Notes: generated from the letters alone by a model not told the origin. Counted from the first letter of the stretch, positions 1 through 10,695 are shown. The stretch: 41,393 nucleotides of DNA from Myxococcales bacterium (GCA_016191785.1 JACPVJ010000066.1:1-41393); one strand, 5' to 3'. Program-made: numbers and translations.

Positions 1-2
1 CG

Positions 3-611
3 CCGGCGCCGCCGCCGGCCACGGGCGCGCACGAGCACGACGGGTTCTTCCTGCGCTTTGGCCTGGGCTATTCGTACTTGCGGAGCTCTCTCGAACAGAA
101 AGAGCCCGACAACGGCGCCACCGGCACCATCAAAGGCAGCGGCGTCGGCATGGGGTTGTTGATGATCGGCGGCAGCGTCGCCCCCGGGTTCGTGCTGGGT
201 GGAGCGCTGTTGGGTCACGGGTACTCGGAGCCCGACGTCGAGGTGGAGGACTCGAACGGCAACAAGACCGACATCGACACCAAGGACGAGACCCTCACGT
301 TCTCGGTGATCGGCCTCTTCGGGCAGTACTACTTCGACCCGAAGTCGGGCGGCTACCTGCAAGCGCTGATCGGGTTCGGACAACTCGACGATGGAGACGA
401 CGACGACGACTCGGAGGAGCGCCCGAGCGGCGCCGTCTTCGGCATCGGCGGCGGGTACGACTTCTGGATCGGCGAACAGTGGAGCCTCGGCCCTGAGCTG
501 CGGCTGATGTACGCCCCGCTCCGGTACGAAGACTCCATCGGCTCGATCGACCTCAAGACCAACTACGACACCACGGTCTTGTCGCTGATGTTGACCATCA
601 CCAACCACTGA
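3..611 (+). CDS. Outer-membrane beta-barrel protein, 5' end outside window
   Basis: The frame is open from the first bases of the window, so the start and signal peptide lie outside; 202 residues are visible. A short Ala/Pro-rich stretch is followed by HEHDGFFLRFGLGYSYLR, a typical first strand of a small outer-membrane barrel. Alternating aromatic/hydrophobic strands (for example LTFSVIGLFGQYYF and AVFGIGGGYDFWIG) are separated by acidic loops, including an Asp/Glu run near visible residues 130-140. The last strand ends VLSLMLTITNH. Family knowledge suggests an OmpA/OmpW-like porin-fold envelope protein, but no specific function can be assigned. The gene ends 9 bp from the convergent L,D-transpeptidase gene. 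A TTG at 78 could be mistaken for a start but is internal. Confidence 0.8.
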   Translation, partial: PAPPPATGAHEHDGFFLRFGLGYSYLRSSLEQKEPDNGATGTIKGSGVGMGLLMIGGSVAPGFVLGGALLGHGYSEPDVEVEDSNGNKTDIDTKDETLTFSVIGLFGQYYFDPKSGGYLQALIGFGQLDDGDDDDDSEERPSGAVFGIGGGYDFWIGEQWSLGPELRLMYAPLRYEDSIGSIDLKTNYDTTVLSLMLTITNH

Positions 612-620
612 CCTCGACCG

Positions 621-2141
621 TCACCCTTCGACCAGCACGAAGGTGCCGCCGCCCATGCCGTAGGCCTGCACGGTGTCCCACTCGGCGGGCAGATCGGGCG
701 CGATCCAGTCGAACACGCGCTTGGCGTCGATCGGTGACAAATTGATGCAGCCGCCACTCTTCCGCTGCCCGAAGTCCTCGTGCCAGTAGCTGGCGTGGAT
801 GGCGTAGGGGCGCTTGAAGTAAACGGTCCAGGGCACGTCCGCGATCCAGAATTTTCTGGGCTCGCTGTCCTCGGTGCTCATGGTCGAGAAGTGATGCTTG
901 CTCTCGACGAAGTAGCGCCCGTAGGGCGTGGCGTCTTCCTTGCCGGGTGACATCAAGGTTGTGAACACCGGCTTCGGTCCCTCGTACAGCGTGAGCGTGC
1001 CGCTGTTCACCCGCACGTGGATCCACTTGCCGGTGCCCTTGGTCTCCCACGGCGGCTTGGGCCTCGGGCTGACGACGCTGGCGTCGCTGCGCTCGAGGAA
1101 GAGACCCGGCTCGCGGGTCTCGAGGAAGCGTCGGCCGGCCTGCTTCTCTTCGCCGCCGGTCAGCGCCACGTGGGTCTTGGCGGGCCAGCTCTCGCTGGAG
1201 CGCTCGAACCCGGTGGCGGTCTTCCGCCACTTGGGTCGGGGCTTCTTGCGGATCCACGCCAGGGGTAGCTCGAGACCGTTGCCGAGCTCGACGCCCTGGA
1301 AGCCGGACACGCGAAAGCGCTTCAGGCCGCGCGCCGGGATCACACTCATGTCGGTCGAGAGCACCCAGATCTCGCCGAACGCCTCGAAGGCCCGCGTGTA
1401 CGCGATCATGGTGCCTGCTGGGATCATCTTGAAGAACACGCCGGTCGGCTCGCCCCAGGGCGTGGGCACCTGGCCGCCGTCCCGCAAGAACTCCGGGATC
1501 GGGCCGTTTGCCTCGATCGGCGCGTCTTCTGCCAGCTCGTCGTGCCCCTCGTTCCAGCCGCGCATCCGGGGCCGATCGCGGGCGCCGGTCTTCCACAGCA
1601 TCTTGTCGGCAGGCAGCGGCTTGGTCAGCATCGGTGTGCCCACGCTTAGCGCATAGTTGTAGGGCATCACCCCCGGCGCCGGCTCGGTCCAGATGCCGGC
1701 CTTCATCCAGCGCGACTGCATGTCGAGCGTTGCGCGCGGTCCGACGCAGACGAACCCGCCAGCGACCCGCGCGAAGCGCGAGCACTTCCCGTTACCCGGC
1801 AAGAGCTCCGGTGACTCGAGGGCCAGGCTGTCGCCGGGACGGATGCTCCCGAGCGGGAGCGCGCCCGCTCGGGGCGCCGGCTGGATCCACGTCCCCCAGT
1901 CGAGGGAGCCCACGCCGCTGCCCGGCGCGCGGAGCTGCGCTCGCGGAAAGCCGTCGCCGAAGAAGTCACGCGCGGGAGGCGCGGCACTGGCCGCGACCGG
2001 CTCGGCGCTGGGCGCGGCGACTTCGTGGTCGGCGGGCCGAGCACGGGCCTCGGGCCTGTCCGGCGCCGGCGCCGACGCGGGCTCGGGCGTGGCAGCACAT
2101 GCCACCACGGTCGCTCCGACGGCCACCACCGCGCGCCACAT
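621..2141 (-). CDS. L,D-transpeptidase (YkuD family) lipoprotein
   Basis: The 506-residue product probably crosslinks peptidoglycan (3-3 links) or attaches proteins to it in the periplasm. The ATG at 2141 gives a short signal peptide ending in a lipobox-like VVACAAT, so a lipid anchor is likely; a GTG 51 bp upstream would put charged residues before the signal and is less likely. A Pro/Ala-rich linker and a roughly 300-residue region of uncertain fold precede the C-terminal YkuD domain. The YkuD active-site pattern is present: HASYWHEDFG, then SGGCINL with the catalytic Cys near residue 465. The gene is divergent from the CapA-type gene with 85 bp between starts, and convergent with the barrel protein gene. 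Confidence 0.88.
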   Translation of the reverse strand: MWRAVVAVGATVVACAATPEPASAPAPDRPEARARPADHEVAAPSAEPVAASAAPPARDFFGDGFPRAQLRAPGSGVGSLDWGTWIQPAPRAGALPLGSIRPGDSLALESPELLPGNGKCSRFARVAGGFVCVGPRATLDMQSRWMKAGIWTEPAPGVMPYNYALSVGTPMLTKPLPADKMLWKTGARDRPRMRGWNEGHDELAEDAPIEANGPIPEFLRDGGQVPTPWGEPTGVFFKMIPAGTMIAYTRAFEAFGEIWVLSTDMSVIPARGLKRFRVSGFQGVELGNGLELPLAWIRKKPRPKWRKTATGFERSSESWPAKTHVALTGGEEKQAGRRFLETREPGLFLERSDASVVSPRPKPPWETKGTGKWIHVRVNSGTLTLYEGPKPVFTTLMSPGKEDATPYGRYFVESKHHFSTMSTEDSEPRKFWIADVPWTVYFKRPYAIHASYWHEDFGQRKSGGCINLSPIDAKRVFDWIAPDLPAEWDTVQAYGMGGGTFVLVEG

Positions 2142-2226
2142 CGACGTAACTATCTCGCGCCAAGGCACAGGGATCCAGAAACGGGCCCCCACCGGGCGGC
2201 TCTGTCACAATTGGCGAGCGTTTCAG
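2142..2226. promoter_or_regulatory. Divergent intergenic region between L,D-transpeptidase and CapA-family genes
   Basis: This 85-bp gap separates two start codons that face away from each other, so promoters for both genes should lie here or within the 5' ends of the genes. No convincing -35/-10 boxes or operator repeat were seen. Confidence 0.35.
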
Positions 2227-3390
2227 ATGCGAAGCAACCTCGGAAGGCTCGCCGCGTTGCTCGGCGGGCTGAGCGGCTGCGCCGAGCGCGCGGAGCGGCC
2301 CTCCGCGGCCGACGCGCAGGTCTCGGCGCCAACCCCGAGCGCGACGCCGACGACCGCCGAGGTGCCGGACGCTGCGCCCCGAGCGAAGGCCGATCGCCTG
2401 GTGGTGCTGGTGGGCGGCGACGTGAACCTGGGCCGGGGCGCCGGCCAGCAGATCCTGAAGGACCCCAAGTACGACCCGTTTCACGCGATCGCTCCGCTGC
2501 TCGGGACCGCGGATCTGCGCCTCGTGAACCTGGAGTCCCAGCTCAGCGACCAGAAGGGGCAGACGCAGCACCCGGTCAATCACCTGGTGTTCACCGGCCC
2601 ACCGGGTGGTGCCGACGTGCTCGCGCGCGCGCGCATCGACCTGGTGTCGCTCGCCAACAACCACGCCTGGGACTACGGCAAGAGCGCGTTCTTCGAGACC
2701 CTGACCCACCTCGAGCGCGCCGGCGTCCGCTACGCCGGCGCCAGCCGCGAGCGGTCACGCATGCACGAGCCGACGGTGCTCTCGGCCAAGGGCTTCAGCG
2801 TGGCGGTGTTCGCCGTGACCGACATCTGGAATCAGGGTCCGATCCAGGAGCACGAGGCTCGGCACCACGTGGCCTGGGCAGCCTACAAGCTGCTCGAGGC
2901 CCCGCTGGCGAAGGCGCGCAAGGAGCACGACCTGGTGCTGGTGCTCTATCACGGTGGCGGCGAGTACCAGGACGTCCCGATGCAGTGGACCCGGAGCTTC
3001 GTCTCGCAGGTGATGGCCGGAGGCGCCGATGCGTTCTTCGGTCACCACCCCCACGTGCCCCACGGCATCGCGTGGCACGCCGGAAAACCGGCGTTCTACA
3101 GCCTCGGCAATTTGGTCTTCGCCATGCACAGCGACTACCCTTGGACGGGTACGAGCTTCATGGCGAAAGTCACCTTTCACGCCGACGGGCGCCTGGAAGC
3201 CGAGGCCTGCCCGTATCACGTGCTCGGTCACGTCCCGATGCCCTTCGAGGGCAAGTCACGGGCGGCCCGCGAGCGAGCGTTCAAACAACACCTGCAAGTG
3301 CTCTCGGCGGCCACCGGCGGCACCGACGTCGGCGAGCCGGGTGAGCTCTCGTGCTTCCCGGTGAGCACGCGGGAGAGGCGACCGCGATGA
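2227..3390 (+). CDS. CapA-family (PGA_cap metallophosphatase-like) lipoprotein
   Basis: The 387-residue protein starts at ATG 2227, giving MRSNLGRLAALLGGLSGC, a lipoprotein signal with the Cys at residue 18. After an Ala/Pro-rich linker the calcineurin-like CapA/PgsA fold begins with VVLVGGDVNLGRG. It continues through NLESQLSD, LANNHAWDYG, LYHGGGEYQDVP and FFGHHPHVPHG, which carry the Asp, Asn and His residues expected for metal binding in this family. CapA/PgsA proteins act in poly-gamma-glutamate capsule formation, but no pgsB/C partners are present, so the substrate here is unknown. The stop overlaps the next start as ATGA, implying translational coupling with the SUMF1-domain gene. Confidence 0.88.
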   Translation: MRSNLGRLAALLGGLSGCAERAERPSAADAQVSAPTPSATPTTAEVPDAAPRAKADRLVVLVGGDVNLGRGAGQQILKDPKYDPFHAIAPLLGTADLRLVNLESQLSDQKGQTQHPVNHLVFTGPPGGADVLARARIDLVSLANNHAWDYGKSAFFETLTHLERAGVRYAGASRERSRMHEPTVLSAKGFSVAVFAVTDIWNQGPIQEHEARHHVAWAAYKLLEAPLAKARKEHDLVLVLYHGGGEYQDVPMQWTRSFVSQVMAGGADAFFGHHPHVPHGIAWHAGKPAFYSLGNLVFAMHSDYPWTGTSFMAKVTFHADGRLEAEACPYHVLGHVPMPFEGKSRAARERAFKQHLQVLSAATGGTDVGEPGELSCFPVSTRERRPR

Positions 3391-4349
3391 GGGCCGGCTG
3401 GCTCGTGCCGCTCTTCGTCGTGGGCTGCGGGAAGGGCACCCACGACTCGCCGGTGCCCTCGGCCAGCGCGGCAGAAAAGCCAGCGGCCAGCGCGCCGGCG
3501 GCGACGCCGCCCGCGGCACCGACCTGCTCGCCCGCCTGCCAGAGCGTCGAACGCTGCGACGCCGGCCGGTGCGTGCCGGCGTGCGGCGAGGGCGAGGTGT
3601 ACGTGCCGGCGACCGGACCGGACGGGTTCGCGATGGGCCGCGGGCCGCGCTTCGCCATGGACCAGAAGCACCAGGTGGTGCTCACCCGACCTTTCTGCAT
3701 GGACGCGACCGAGGTCACCGTCGCGGCCTATCGCAAGTGCGTGGACGCGGGCACCTGCACCGTGCCGCAGCTCAACGATCAGAACAGCAACTATCGCTCC
3801 GAGTTTCAGCGGGCCGACCACCCGATCAACATGGTGAACTTCGGGCAGGCGAAGCACTATTGCGAGAGCCAAGGCAAGGCGCTGCCGACCGAGGCGCAGT
3901 TCGAGTGGGCAGCGGGCCACGGCGACGGTCGGAAGTACCCGTGGGGCGAGGTCGAGCCGACCTGCGAGAACGGCACCGCGGACTTCACCCCGGGCGGCTC
4001 GCCGAAGACCGACCCGGCCGGCAACGTCGGCTGCCACGGCGGCGGCACCAGCCCGGTGAAGTCGCACGCGGCCGGCAAGAGCACCTGGCCGGCCGGCGAC
4101 CTCTTCGACCTGGGCGGCAACCTCTGGGAGTGGACCGCCGACTGCTTCTTGCCTTACCCCGACGGCCAGGTGATCGACCCGAGCCCCCAGGCGCACCCGA
4201 AGATCCCGGGCGAGTGCTACGTGCGCGCGCTCCGCGGCGGCGGCTGGAACCGCAGCAAGGAAGCGCTGAAGGTCGCGTGGCGCGCCGGCTCGAAGAAGAC
4301 CTATCGGGTCCCGGGCCTGGGCTTCCGCTGCGTCCGAAACGCCGGCTGA
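3387..4349 (+). CDS. SUMF1/FGE-fold lipoprotein
   Basis: The start ATG at 3387 overlaps the previous stop. The 320-residue product begins MRAGWLVPLFVVGCGKG, a lipoprotein signal with Cys at residue 12. An Ala/Pro linker and a small Cys cluster (CSPACQSVERCDAGRCVPAC, about residues 50-70) follow, then a SUMF1 domain: FCMDATEVTVAAYRKC, LPTEAQFEWAAG, LGGNLWEWTADC, LRGGGWNRS, GLGFRCV. The Cys pair that true formylglycine-generating enzymes use for oxidation near the C-terminus (CxxxC) is missing; the matching region reads RAGSKKTYRVPG. It is therefore more likely a structural or ligand-binding member than a sulfatase activator. It probably works with the coupled CapA-type lipoprotein at the outer membrane. 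Confidence 0.85.
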   Translation: MRAGWLVPLFVVGCGKGTHDSPVPSASAAEKPAASAPAATPPAAPTCSPACQSVERCDAGRCVPACGEGEVYVPATGPDGFAMGRGPRFAMDQKHQVVLTRPFCMDATEVTVAAYRKCVDAGTCTVPQLNDQNSNYRSEFQRADHPINMVNFGQAKHYCESQGKALPTEAQFEWAAGHGDGRKYPWGEVEPTCENGTADFTPGGSPKTDPAGNVGCHGGGTSPVKSHAAGKSTWPAGDLFDLGGNLWEWTADCFLPYPDGQVIDPSPQAHPKIPGECYVRALRGGGWNRSKEALKVAWRAGSKKTYRVPGLGFRCVRNAG

Positions 4350-4838
4350 TCAGATCTCGGTCACGCGCTGGAAGGTGGCCGCGACCAAGAGCGCGACGGC
4401 CATCAGGAACACCAGGAACCCGACCGCGATCAGCTGGACGCCGAACGCGGAGTGCAGCGCGCGCACAGCGGCCGCGAGCGACGCCCGGCTCGAGCCCCGC
4501 GACTGTGCGACGTCCGACAGCGCCGGCGCCGCGCGCCCCAGCATCACGCCGAGCCAGACGTGGAGCGCACCCATCGGGGCGACGTACAGCACCACGCCGG
4601 TGTCCACCCGACCGGTGAACGCCACCAGCACCACGACCAAGGCCAGCGCCCCGGCCGCGAGGCAGACCTTCGAGAGCACACCCGCACGCGCCGCGAAGCT
4701 CTCGAGCACGATCACGTCGGCCTCGGCGGCGCGCGCGGTGTGCATCGGATCGGCGATGGGCGTCGCGCCGTCGGCCTGGGACCCGGCCGCAGCGTCGTCT
4801 GTCTCGGCCCCGGCCAGAGCCTCGTCGTCAGCGCTCAT
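4350..4838 (-). CDS. Small integral membrane protein of unknown function
   Basis: The 162-residue protein is not recognised as a named family. About 55 acidic, Ala-rich residues at the N-terminus are followed by three hydrophobic segments (around VCLAAGALALVVVLVAF, VVLYVAPMGALHVWLGVML and LIAVGFLVFLMAVALLVAA), so it should sit in the inner membrane with a soluble tail. ATG 4838 was chosen because residues further upstream fall inside the preceding gene. It lies 7 bp after the TerB-like gene and is probably cotranscribed with it. Its stop abuts the convergent SUMF1 gene stop. Confidence 0.7.
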   Translation of the reverse strand: MSADDEALAGAETDDAAAGSQADGATPIADPMHTARAAEADVIVLESFAARAGVLSKVCLAAGALALVVVLVAFTGRVDTGVVLYVAPMGALHVWLGVMLGRAAPALSDVAQSRGSSRASLAAAVRALHSAFGVQLIAVGFLVFLMAVALLVAATFQRVTEI

Positions 4839-4845
4839 GTCGGGC

Positions 4846-5379
4846 TCAGGCGCCGTCCTCTTCCAGTTGATCGAGGATCTCGCCGGCCCGCTCTTCACTG
4901 ATCCCGAACCAATCCGCCAGCTGGTTGATCAGCGCGTTCTCTTCGTCCGCCACGTCCTCGTCGGCCAGCGCCACAGCCGCCGCCAGCGCGAAGGCGCCCT
5001 CGGCCTCGCTGGGCTCGCCGGCGATCTCTTCGGCGATCTCGTGCAGGCGCGCGTCGCGACCCTGCTCGTCCAGGCGCTTCTGGTAGGTCTCGATCATCAC
5101 GTTGATGGTGCCGCTGCGCAGCAGGTTGTCGCTGAGCCCCCGGATGGCGCCGCGCACCACGTCGCGCTCGGCCTCTTCGATCTTGCCGTCCGCGCTCATC
5201 ATCAAGAACATGGTCTCGGCCAGCGGCTCGACGCGCGAGAGGGCCACCGTCTCTTCGTTCGAGAGCAGGCCCTCGCGGGTGAGCGTCTCGTAGGCCGGGG
5301 ACAGCACCGTGGTCGGCCGGCGGCCGCTCGTGAGCAGCGCGTCGCGAAGGCGCGTGATGGTGACGGTCTCGATCTTCAT
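4846..5379 (-). CDS. TerB-like (tellurite resistance / DjlA N-terminal fold) protein
   Basis: The 177-residue all-alpha protein has features of the TerB superfamily: FLMMSADGKIEEAERDVVRGAIRGLS in the first half and ALAAAVALADEDVADEENALINQLADWFGIS in the second, that is, two helical repeats each with an acidic D-G/D-E metal-binding-like loop. TerB-fold proteins are cytoplasmic or membrane-associated and are linked to metal or envelope stress, but a single copy without terC/D/E does not establish tellurite resistance. It is the first gene of a likely two-gene unit with the membrane protein downstream. Confidence 0.75.
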   Translation of the reverse strand: MKIETVTITRLRDALLTSGRRPTTVLSPAYETLTREGLLSNEETVALSRVEPLAETMFLMMSADGKIEEAERDVVRGAIRGLSDNLLRSGTINVMIETYQKRLDEQGRDARLHEIAEEIAGEPSEAEGAFALAAAVALADEDVADEENALINQLADWFGISEERAGEILDQLEEDGA

Positions 5380-5476
5380 GGCCCCCGACGCTACACGGTC
5401 GATCGGCGACGATCCAGCCAGGAAATCGCCACGCTCACCGCCCTGCGCGCGACCCGCACGCGCAGCTTCCGCGAAG

Positions 5477-6691
5477 TCAACGGGCGCGTGCAGCCGCCGG
5501 CACGAAGACCAGCGTGCCCGCCCCGAGGCGCACCTTGTGACCGCGCCAGGTCACGTGGCGCTTGAGCGGGGCGCGCGCCCAGACCAGCAGCATGAACAGC
5601 TCGCGGACAGGGGAGAGCACCGCGGGCAGCCAGGCGTTGCGGAACCCGCGGAGCGCCACCCAGCCGCCGACGTCGCGGAGCGCGAGCAACACCGCCACCC
5701 AGGTCAGCGCCGCGGCGGGGCCCATGGCCAACCACGCCACCGGCAAGAGCGCCAGCGGGCTGGTGAGCGGCTCGACCAGCTGCGCGGCGGGCCGAAGGCG
5801 CGAGCGCAGCATGGCCCAGCGCTGCTGGCGCTGGACGAAGCCACGCACCGTCATGCCACGGGTCACGTTGTCGAGCACCGTGGGCGCGATGCGCACGCGA
5901 TAGCCGCCGTGCTGGAACAGCTTGCCCATGACGTAGTCTTCAGCCAAGACGTCGGCCACGCGTCGAAACCCGCCGAGCTCTTCGAACACCTGCTTCGAAA
6001 ACAGCATGCTCTTGCCGATCACCAGCGCGTCACCCAGCAGTGTGGGCAGCGCCGAGCCGGCTGCGCAGAAGCCGTTCAGCTGCACGTTCTCCAGGGCAGA
6101 GCCCAGACCGTTCTCGCCGGTGCCGGCGAAGAGGTTGGTCACCAGGCCGTTCTTCGGGTCGGCCATCAAGGTCTCGACCATTTCGGAGACGTAGTGCGCG
6201 GGGGCGCGCACGTTGCTGTCGCTGATCAACACGAGGTCGTGCGAGGCGTGGGGCAACATGCCGAGCAGGTTGTCGACCTTGGGATTGATCGCGCCGGTTC
6301 CAGGGTGAACCACCAGCTTGGTCGCCACCTCGGGGTGGCGCTCGGCCAGCGCCTGGACCACGGCGATCGCCGGGTCGTCGGGCCGCTGCACGCCGAACAC
6401 CAACTCGATGTTGGGGTGGTCTTGCACGAAGAAGCTCTCGAGGTTGTCGGCAAGGCCCGCGTCCTTTCCGCAGAGCGGCTTGAGCACACTGACGGCCGGC
6501 AGCTCGCGAGCGCGTCCGGCGCGCTCGCTGGCTGCCGGCCCGCGATCGGTGTGGGTCGAGAGCGGATCTTCGATGCGCCGGGCAAGGCTCTCGGGCAGCC
6601 GCTGCCCGCGCGTGGCGCGAATCACCGCCAGCGTGCCGAGCAGCGTCCAGGCCGAGCAGAGACCGGTCAGCGCGAATGCCACGTTGTTCAT
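5477..6691 (-). CDS. GT21 ceramide-glucosyltransferase-like (HpnI-like) membrane glycosyltransferase
   Basis: The 404-residue protein has an N-terminal membrane helix, a GT2-fold catalytic domain and two or three C-terminal membrane segments. The family signature is complete: VSVLKPLCGKD (about residues 68-78), LISDSN with the second Asp, LAEDYVMGK with the third Asp, and QRQQRW for the (Q/R)xxRW motif. GT21 enzymes transfer a sugar from a nucleotide sugar to ceramide, or in HpnI act in hopanoid biosynthesis. No squalene/hopene genes are nearby, so the lipid acceptor is open; sphingolipids are known in myxobacteria. Its ATG overlaps the GtrA stop (ATGA), so the two are translated together. 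Confidence 0.88.
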   Translation of the reverse strand: MNNVAFALTGLCSAWTLLGTLAVIRATRGQRLPESLARRIEDPLSTHTDRGPAASERAGRARELPAVSVLKPLCGKDAGLADNLESFFVQDHPNIELVFGVQRPDDPAIAVVQALAERHPEVATKLVVHPGTGAINPKVDNLLGMLPHASHDLVLISDSNVRAPAHYVSEMVETLMADPKNGLVTNLFAGTGENGLGSALENVQLNGFCAAGSALPTLLGDALVIGKSMLFSKQVFEELGGFRRVADVLAEDYVMGKLFQHGGYRVRIAPTVLDNVTRGMTVRGFVQRQQRWAMLRSRLRPAAQLVEPLTSPLALLPVAWLAMGPAAALTWVAVLLALRDVGGWVALRGFRNAWLPAVLSPVRELFMLLVWARAPLKRHVTWRGHKVRLGAGTLVFVPAAARAR

Positions 6692-7107
6692 GACGACTCC
6701 TGAGTGCGGTTTCGAAAGATCAGTGACCAGAGCGGCAGACAGATCGCGAAGTAGACCAGGTTGGTGGTGAGTAGCCTGAGCGGTAGGTACGGCAGCCGGG
6801 TGACGCGGATCGCGAGATCGAACAGCACCAGGTTGGCGACCAAGCCCAGCGTCTCGACGCCCAGGAACTGCGCGCCCTGGCGCAGCCAGGCCGGCGAGCG
6901 ATCACCGAAGGCGAACCACTTGTTGCCGACGAACTGAACTCCGATGCCCAGCGCCAGCGCGGGCACGCTGGCCAGGCGCGGCGACATTCCGAACCCGCTG
7001 ACCAAGAGAGCGAGCACAGCCAGGTCGGTCAGGGTGGCCAGAAGCCCGATGCTCGCGCTGCGCGCCACAGTCAGAAGGCCACCGAGGGGGTTCGAGGTGC
7101 GGTCCAC
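6688..7107 (-). CDS. GtrA-family membrane protein
   Basis: The 139-residue product has four membrane segments and the GtrA pattern: ASIGLLATLTDLAVLALL, ALGIGVQFVGNKWFAFGD (with the conserved NK.W.F), and a C-terminal NLVYFAICLPLWSLIF. GtrA-like proteins are thought to move lipid-linked sugars such as undecaprenyl-phosphate-glucose across the inner membrane. The GTG at 7107 has a purine-rich GGGGGAAGA just upstream and is preferred over the GTG at 7158, which has no such site. Coupling to the GT21 enzyme suggests a shared job in building or exporting a glycosylated envelope lipid. Confidence 0.82.
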   Translation of the reverse strand: MDRTSNPLGGLLTVARSASIGLLATLTDLAVLALLVSGFGMSPRLASVPALALGIGVQFVGNKWFAFGDRSPAWLRQGAQFLGVETLGLVANLVLFDLAIRVTRLPYLPLRLLTTNLVYFAICLPLWSLIFRNRTQESS

Positions 7108-7239
7108 GCTCTTCCCCCAAGCCAGGCGCGTGCCAGGAGCGCTTCTCTGGAATTCCACGGGGTTGGCGCGGACTGCGTAACCGTCGGCCGCGTACGGGGC
7201 TACACGACTGGTTGAACCAATTCGCGGCGACGGTGTAGG

Positions 7240-7662
7240 TCAGGGCGGACCAAGGAACGCGGCCATGCGAGCGACGAAGCGCTCGAGTGCGTCGAGCCCC
7301 TCCGGCAACTCGTGCCAGACCCGCTCGATATCGACGCTCCCGTAGAGGTGCGCAATGCGATTGCGCACCGCGACCACGCGCCTGAGCTCGGCGGCGAGGG
7401 CGGCATCAATCACCCCATGTTGCCCGAGAAGGGCGAACGCTTCGGCGTAGGATCCGGGTACGCCCCAGCCCTCGTCGGAGCAGACGTGGAAAGCAACGTC
7501 GACGGCTTCCTGCGTCGCCACCAGCACGCTCAGCGCCAGCGCGTCTTGTGCATCGACGTCGGCGAGGTAGGCGCTGAGCTCGCCGCCCCTGCGGCGCCGA
7601 GCCCGACTTGCATGCTCACGAAGCGTCGAAAGCAGTTGGAGGACGAGCTCCCGATCCGTCAC
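7240..7662 (-). CDS. hepT: HepT-type HEPN ribonuclease toxin (DUF86)
   Basis: The 140-residue helical protein starts at GTG 7662, overlapping the mntA stop as GTGA. Near residue 105 it carries RNRIAHLY, an exact match to the RX4HXY motif in which Arg and His form the RNase centre and Tyr is the residue AMPylated by MntA in characterised pairs. HepT cleaves RNA (tRNA in studied cases) when released from its antitoxin. The reading frame also stays open upstream into mntA, but that stretch is Arg-rich shadow sequence. The pair is the last element of a minus-strand run behind hppA and an EamA gene. Confidence 0.88.
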   Translation of the reverse strand: MTDRELVLQLLSTLREHASRARRRRGGELSAYLADVDAQDALALSVLVATQEAVDVAFHVCSDEGWGVPGSYAEAFALLGQHGVIDAALAAELRRVVAVRNRIAHLYGSVDIERVWHELPEGLDALERFVARMAAFLGPP

Positions 7663-8063
7663 TCTGCCACCCCGGCCAGGCGCCTGCGGAATCGCTCTTC
7701 CGCGCGAGCGCGCACCACGTCGAGCTCGGCGTGCTCGATGCCCGCGCGGGCTCGAAACCGAGAGAGCTCGCTCGGAGTCTCGGCATAGAGCGACAGCCCA
7801 TCGCGCGCGATCTGGAAGCGCAGCGTGGTCGAGGCGTGGTCGAGCCGAACAAGGTCTACCGTGCACCCGGCCGCCTGGGACAGCTCGGCCTGGAGGTCGA
7901 GCTCGGCCGCGAGCGTCATGCTCGGGTCACGCGGCAGAATCGCCACGTCGACGTCGCTGTCGGGCCGTGCGCAACCCCGGGCAATCGAACCAAACACCAA
8001 CGCCAAGCGGAGCGGGGGAGCCGCGCCTAGAGCGAGCGTCAATCGTTCGACGACCGATGCCAC
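7659..8063 (-). CDS. mntA: MntA-type minimal nucleotidyltransferase antitoxin
   Basis: The 134-residue product has the pol-beta-like minimal nucleotidyltransferase signature GS-X10-DXD: GSIARGCARPDSDVD at about residues 25-39. In studied MntA-HepT pairs this enzyme transfers AMP groups to the HepT tyrosine and so silences the toxin. The start is GTG 8063 with no strong ribosome-binding site; it lies 10 bp after the EamA stop, so translation may depend on readthrough of the upstream transcript. GTGA overlap with hepT sets antitoxin before toxin. Confidence 0.86.
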   Translation of the reverse strand: MASVVERLTLALGAAPPLRLALVFGSIARGCARPDSDVDVAILPRDPSMTLAAELDLQAELSQAAGCTVDLVRLDHASTTLRFQIARDGLSLYAETPSELSRFRARAGIEHAELDVVRARAEERFRRRLAGVAE

Positions 8064-8073
8064 GAATCAGAGG

Positions 8074-8490
8074 CTAACTCGCCGGCGCGAGCAGGGCCAC
8101 CGCCACGAGCGCCAACCCGGCGCCGAGCCACTGCCGCGGCGTGAGGCGCTCACCGAAGAAGGCCACGGCCAGCGCCACCGACACGATCGGGTAGAGCGCG
8201 GTGGTCACGGCCACGGTGCTGATCGGGCTCTTCGCCGCCGCGCGATAGTAGAACGCCATCCCGGCCGTGGCGGCCACGCCCGCCAGCGCGGCGTACAAGA
8301 GCCCCCGAAGGTCGTAGCGCGGAGTCAGCGAGCCCCGAGCCGCGCCGTAGCCCACAACGCAGATGAACGAGCCAACGTACTGGTAGAGCACCGCACTGTA
8401 CGCGTCGGGCAGGTGACGGGTGGCGAGCTTGGGCAGGAAGGCCCAGAGCCCCCAGCACACCAGCGCGAGCACCGCATCGAGCCAGCGCAT
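8074..8490 (-). CDS. EamA/DMT-superfamily transporter (single repeat)
   Basis: The 138-residue protein has five hydrophobic segments and ends in the EamA consensus: [39 protein letters not shown]. It is half the length of a normal ten-helix EamA carrier, so it should work as a dimer, like the paired small proteins of the drug/metabolite transporter superfamily. The substrate cannot be read from the sequence. It starts 3 bp after the pyrophosphatase stop and is probably in the same transcript. Confidence 0.82.
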   Translation of the reverse strand: MRWLDAVLALVCWGLWAFLPKLATRHLPDAYSAVLYQYVGSFICVVGYGAARGSLTPRYDLRGLLYAALAGVAATAGMAFYYRAAAKSPISTVAVTTALYPIVSVALAVAFFGERLTPRQWLGAGLALVAVALLAPAS

Positions 8491-8493
8491 GGC

Positions 8494-10590
<2,097 letters not shown>

Positions 10591-10695
10591 GGTGGCCGGG
10601 GCTATAGCCCAGGTCGGTGGGGGTCGTGCAGCGTTTCAAGTCGGTGTATGGTCAAAGGTTGGCGAGCGTCTCGCCCTGGTCGAAAGAGAGCCCGA

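Noticed and set aside
598..1785. Long Arg/Ala-rich minus-strand frame overlapping the L,D-transpeptidase
   Set aside because: It has no hydrophobic core or motif and overlaps a gene with clear active-site residues.
3387..4349. Active formylglycine-generating enzyme
   Set aside because: The C-terminal Cys pair required for the chemistry is missing and no sulfatase gene is in the window.
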